Shown: piece by piece, positions 14,094 through 14,566 of the stretch
How the letters are laid out: the number at the start of each line of letters is the position of its first letter
Numbering within the stretch: the stretch's first letter is position 1
DNA from: JBKEBX01 sp047974615
GTDB lineage: Bacteria > Bacillota > Clostridia > Lachnospirales > CAMZNU01
Assembly: GCA_047974615.1 (NCBI GenBank)
Contig: JBKECM010000037.1
Span: forward strand, 1 to 14,566
Length of the DNA: 14,566 nucleotides
Direction: 5' to 3'
Made by a program: the position numbers and the translations under genes
Notes under the pieces: model-generated
Databases searched by the model: none
What the model saw: the letters and a program-made list of their open reading frames with translations, nothing else
Told to the model about the DNA's origin: nothing

Positions 14094-14566
14094 ATGGATA
14101 CTTTAAATTTATCCCTTAAAGAAATAGTTGGGGGAAGTTATAACAGGTTTTGGCATTTTAGGGGTAGGTATAGAGTTGTGAAGGGGTCACGTGCTAGTAA
14201 GAAGTCTAAGACTACTGCTTTATGGTATATTGCTAACATTATGAAGTATAGGGAGGCGAATTTACTTGTTGTACGTAAGACTTTTAGGACTTTAAAAGAT
14301 AGTTGTTTTACTGAGCTTAAATGGGCTATTAATCGGTTTGGTGTAGGTGATTTTTGGAAGGTGACGGAGTCACCTTTACAAATGGAATACATACCTACTG
14401 GGCAAAAGATATATTTTCGTGGGTTAGATGATCCTTTAAAAGTTACGTCTATTACTGTTGATGTGGGGTCTTTATCTTGGCTTTGGATTGAGGAGGCTTA
14501 TGAGATAGGTTCGGAAGATGATTTTAGCATACTTGATGAAAGTATAAGGGGGCAAGTTGAGGGCGA
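14094..14566 (+). CDS. Phage terminase large subunit, PBSX family, partial (N-terminus)
   Basis: The frame is open from ATG 14094-14096 to the right edge (157 codons), with AGGTGGGGAG just upstream. The protein begins MDTLNLSLKEIVGGSYNRFWHF. It then shows the ATPase motif region VVKGSRASKKSKTTALWYIANIM at about 28-50, LVVRKTFRTLKDSCFTELKWAI (about 57-78), YIPTGQKIYFRGLDDPLKVTSI (about 98-119), and the Walker B-like LSWLWIEEAYEI (about 127-138). These are features of PBSX-type terminases, which drive DNA into the phage head and cut it. The loop reads GSRASKKSKTT; GSRGSKKSKTT is common in this group, so Ala replaces Gly at one place. No small subunit precedes it; instead the MITE ends 72 bases upstream. 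It opens a prophage or prophage remnant to the right. Confidence 0.9.
   Translation, partial: MDTLNLSLKEIVGGSYNRFWHFRGRYRVVKGSRASKKSKTTALWYIANIMKYREANLLVVRKTFRTLKDSCFTELKWAINRFGVGDFWKVTESPLQMEYIPTGQKIYFRGLDDPLKVTSITVDVGSLSWLWIEEAYEIGSEDDFSILDESIRGQVEG

Noticed and set aside
14138..14392. 84-codon minus-strand frame at the right edge
   Set aside because: It is the antisense of the terminase gene, whose protein shows clear family motifs.

Overview
The window reads as a stretch of chromosome from a low-GC Gram-positive anaerobe, most likely a member of the Clostridia. The reasons are the very AT-rich intergenic DNA, strong GGAGG-type ribosome binding sites, consensus TTGACA/TATAAT promoters, and the gene string mltG-trmR-trhP, which matches the yrrL-yrrM-yrrN/O arrangement of Firmicutes, followed here by lepA and hemW. 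I cannot name a species. Every chromosomal gene lies on the minus strand; only the phage gene at the right edge lies on the plus strand.

Left part (1-3657), accessory regulators and enzymes. Read on the minus strand there is a YheO/DauR-type PAS-HTH regulator, a terminator, then a consensus promoter with a palindrome driving ridA and a DUF5058-like membrane protein. That membrane protein gene is cut after codon 75 by a mobile palindromic element that runs off the left edge. A second, unrelated MITE-like element (about 2033-2342) fills the gap before an HxlR regulator-flavoprotein pair. That pair has its own promoter and a TACT-N7-AGTA operator candidate over the -10 box.

Middle part (3658-13589), a housekeeping block. 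In transcription order it holds the ylmH-like S4 protein, an ATP-grasp ligase of unknown substrate, mltG (peptidoglycan chain terminator), trmR and trhP (wobble uridine 34 hydroxylation, then O-methylation), a long TPR protein, lepA (EF4) and hemW (heme chaperone; TTG start). A consensus promoter sits just before the ATP-grasp gene. Long AT-rich palindromes lie on both sides of lepA. The block serves cell-wall assembly, tRNA modification and translation.

Right part (13657-14566), mobile DNA. Two related small palindromic elements are nested: an inner one sits inside an outer one, with TTCCT on both sides. The copy at the left edge of the window preserves the uninterrupted site, so the insertion can be read directly. 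Seventy-two bases beyond the outer element begins a PBSX-type phage terminase large subunit on the plus strand, which runs off the right edge; it marks the start of a prophage or prophage remnant.

I did not find an obvious new multi-gene system. The most informative signals are the two families of small non-autonomous elements, the gene one of them has broken, and the operator-like palindromes at regulator-linked promoters.
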